A stretch of DNA of 64,000 nucleotides from Hymenobacter sublimis (GTDB lineage: Bacteria > Bacteroidota > Bacteroidia > Cytophagales > Hymenobacteraceae): the NCBI RefSeq assembly GCF_023101345.1, contig NZ_CP095848.1, forward strand, positions 2,231,501 to 2,295,500. The letters are read 5' to 3'. The translations under genes were made by a program, and so were the position numbers. Positions 63,701-64,000 of the stretch are shown here, in pieces. The notes beneath the pieces were generated by a model. It was not told where the DNA came from. It made no database searches and worked only from the letters and a program-made list of their open reading frames with translations. How positions within the stretch are numbered: position 1 is the stretch's first letter; the number at the start of each line of letters is the position of its first letter.

Positions 63701-63818
63701 CGAGCAGCTCCTGAGCCAGCTCGTCAACCGCATCCTCGACCCCGAGGAGCCCATCCGCAAAACCGACGACCTGGAGAAGTGCCAGTACTGCCCCTACCGC
63801 GGCATCTGCGCCCGGTAA
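60792..63818 (+). CDS. AddB-like PD-(D/E)XK exonuclease subunit with Fe-S cluster
   Basis: The N-terminal part is an inactivated helicase-like region, with no Walker A lysine motif visible (VVVVPTRRAVVYLQNEL is a remnant). The C-terminal nuclease has GTVVHEALEELF, the catalytic VVDYKTG (Asp881, Lys883) and the four cysteines of the Fe-S cluster: Cys723 (YLNCSLQFYF) and Cys997, Cys1000, Cys1006 (CQYCPYRGIC). This is the AddB arrangement. It pairs with the AddA-like gene at 53344 in resection and recombination repair, although the genes are about 3.4 kb apart here. The ATG at 60792 is the only good start. A TATCTTTA box lies at 60777. Confidence 0.92.
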   Translation: MVTASAPASLAPVTAHPDTTPFLTRMARELVAKYGPSGDLSDLVVVVPTRRAVVYLQNELSLAAEAGQAVWSPRIAAMEDYMVELAGVQVEEPIALQLLLFEILRDIDPKLDFDQFVGWSGLLLQDFSSLDQNLASPKKVFEYLSQAKALERWELGAEPAAQSTTAAYFRFWDDLEKVYRRLRRRMEQTHLAYPGLSYRLAVNRVQDRLEKEETLPQHVFIGLGLLSKAEEKLIRLLRKARRAEVFFDADAFYLERNSPNRAGQHLREYQELFDLPWENFGGPAELLRGLPREVRFVGVANASMQGKVAGQLLAESRRLNPTAKVAVVLPDETLLLPVLHGLPLDAVPEYNVTMGLNFQSTPLFNLVDLLFEVHLTGVREGSPETGYGIPRYHHLAVSKLLQHPFLRRYQHWLDKQEDARYHGLLDQVCRAIVKRHAVLLPAEELVELGRGHELIEALFATWNNCDDIIAACYTLINLLKQAYQDQHSAIEAEYLYLFFTLVKRLDSVFDCREQRLSVRSFRRFLYEQMKATRLPFSGEPIADVQVMGLLETRALDFDHIIILSCNENVLPAPKRHSSLFPYDVLTTFQLPTYADHEAATAHQFWRLLQRARQVDLLHILPGAEGTRTGERSRFLLQIENDLAVQNPGLVLRDLTVTSEAAASDSSGKSVAASTQATRQPPIATSSKDAPDLVLEKDTGMLLALRDVLTKGLSPTGLNQYLNCSLQFYFQRVAHFRENDEVEEALGPDGFGTVVHEALEELFGPFQQNKQPVTAQDITGLVKLAPIMVAKALRREEDGRHARADEGLNHVLGQVASQLVRRYLESLLEQPDALPLLIQSQEEALQTTVYVPLPTGEKLPVSLVGFADRVDQLPDGRLRVVDYKTGMVEKYHLQLLKRGEGPADAVQRLLTDATPAADKVRQLWLYRFLLAQGGRPAADAAIISLRNLGAGPMSADMSFLTADNQDFVQHSEQLLSQLVNRILDPEEPIRKTDDLEKCQYCPYRGICAR

Positions 63819-63827
63819 CGACCCATT

Positions 63828-63994
63828 GTTGCGTACTAGGGCTAAAGTCTAGTTCCCCTCCTCCGCGGAGGAGGGGTTAGGGGTGGTTGATGATACCAGA
63901 ACAATAACTGGCAACTCACCTTAGAAACTGTTCAACGAGTCAACCACTCCTAGCCCCTCCTTTCCAAGGAGGGGAACTAGCGCTAGTACGCAAC
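63828..63994. mobile_element. ORF-less inverted-repeat pair
   Basis: The arm 63828-63890 and the arm 63940-63994 are inverted copies, apart from a small insertion and some mismatches. They share GTTGCGTACTAG at the ends, then a hairpin of the CCCCTCCT...AGGAGGGG type, then GGTGGTTGA. The spacer is about 49 nt and has no ORF. The hairpin resembles the arm of the DUF559 cassette, but its orientation is reversed relative to the element ends. Confidence 0.65.
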
Positions 63995-64000
63995 TTGGGG

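Overview
The window is chromosomal DNA of a Bacteroidota bacterium, most probably Hymenobacter or a close Cytophagales relative. The sequence itself is GC-rich. Many genes have the Bacteroidota-type -7 box (TAnnTTTG), lipoproteins with short lipoboxes are frequent, and the gene set (DUF4159, DUF3127, S46 dipeptidyl peptidase, RG-rich DEAD-box helicases, NIPSNAP, GxxExxY) is typical of that group. The genus is inferred from style and gene content, not from a marker gene. There is no rRNA operon, prophage, plasmid-type module or CRISPR array.

Layout. 0-7 kb: envelope and lipid genes (DUF4159 C-terminus, PlsC-like acyltransferase, patatin, metallo-hydrolase, accA), two identical tRNA-Asp genes, then a DraG-like ADP-ribosylglycohydrolase paired with a HAD phosphatase. 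7-21 kb: an RNA-repair region on the minus strand. It holds two RlaP/YcgL-type nucleotidyltransferases, the three-domain RNA kinase-phosphatase-ligase Pnkp and the 3'-end RNA 2'-O-methyltransferase Hen1, interrupted by an M28 peptidase, a DUF1963 gene of foreign composition, a NIPSNAP protein, an OmpA-family protein and two paralogous tiny basic secreted proteins. 21-31 kb: a NUDIX hydrolase, a RhlE-like helicase, an XRE regulator in an AT-rich stretch, an L,D-transpeptidase and an M1 aminopeptidase. 31-33 kb: cyanophycinase and isoaspartyl peptidase, which together would degrade cyanophycin or similar beta-Asp peptides. 33-49 kb: housekeeping and envelope genes, a DPP11-like S46 peptidase, an amidohydrolase, a glycosyltransferase, and several inverted-repeat elements clustered at 42.7-45.9 kb. 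49-53 kb: DUF2383 protein, CsdA-like helicase and cold-shock protein. 53-64 kb: an AddA-like helicase/nuclease and an AddB-like Fe-S nuclease (double-strand-break repair), separated by an MFS exporter, a VKOR-like protein and a lipoprotein.

The most interesting signal is a set of paired inverted repeats associated with small PD-(D/E)XK-type nuclease-fold proteins. One pair (54970-55597) encloses a DUF559 domain inserted in frame inside the AddA-like helicase gene. Another pair (45268-45839) encloses a degenerate GxxExxY gene, and its arms start exactly at the stop codons of the two flanking convergent genes. A second stop-codon-anchored pair (42772-42996) and a pair at the right edge (63828-63994) have the same architecture without an ORF and look like non-autonomous derivatives. 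A second theme is possible leaderless transcription: in three genes a perfect TAnnTTTG box lies exactly 4 nt before the start codon.
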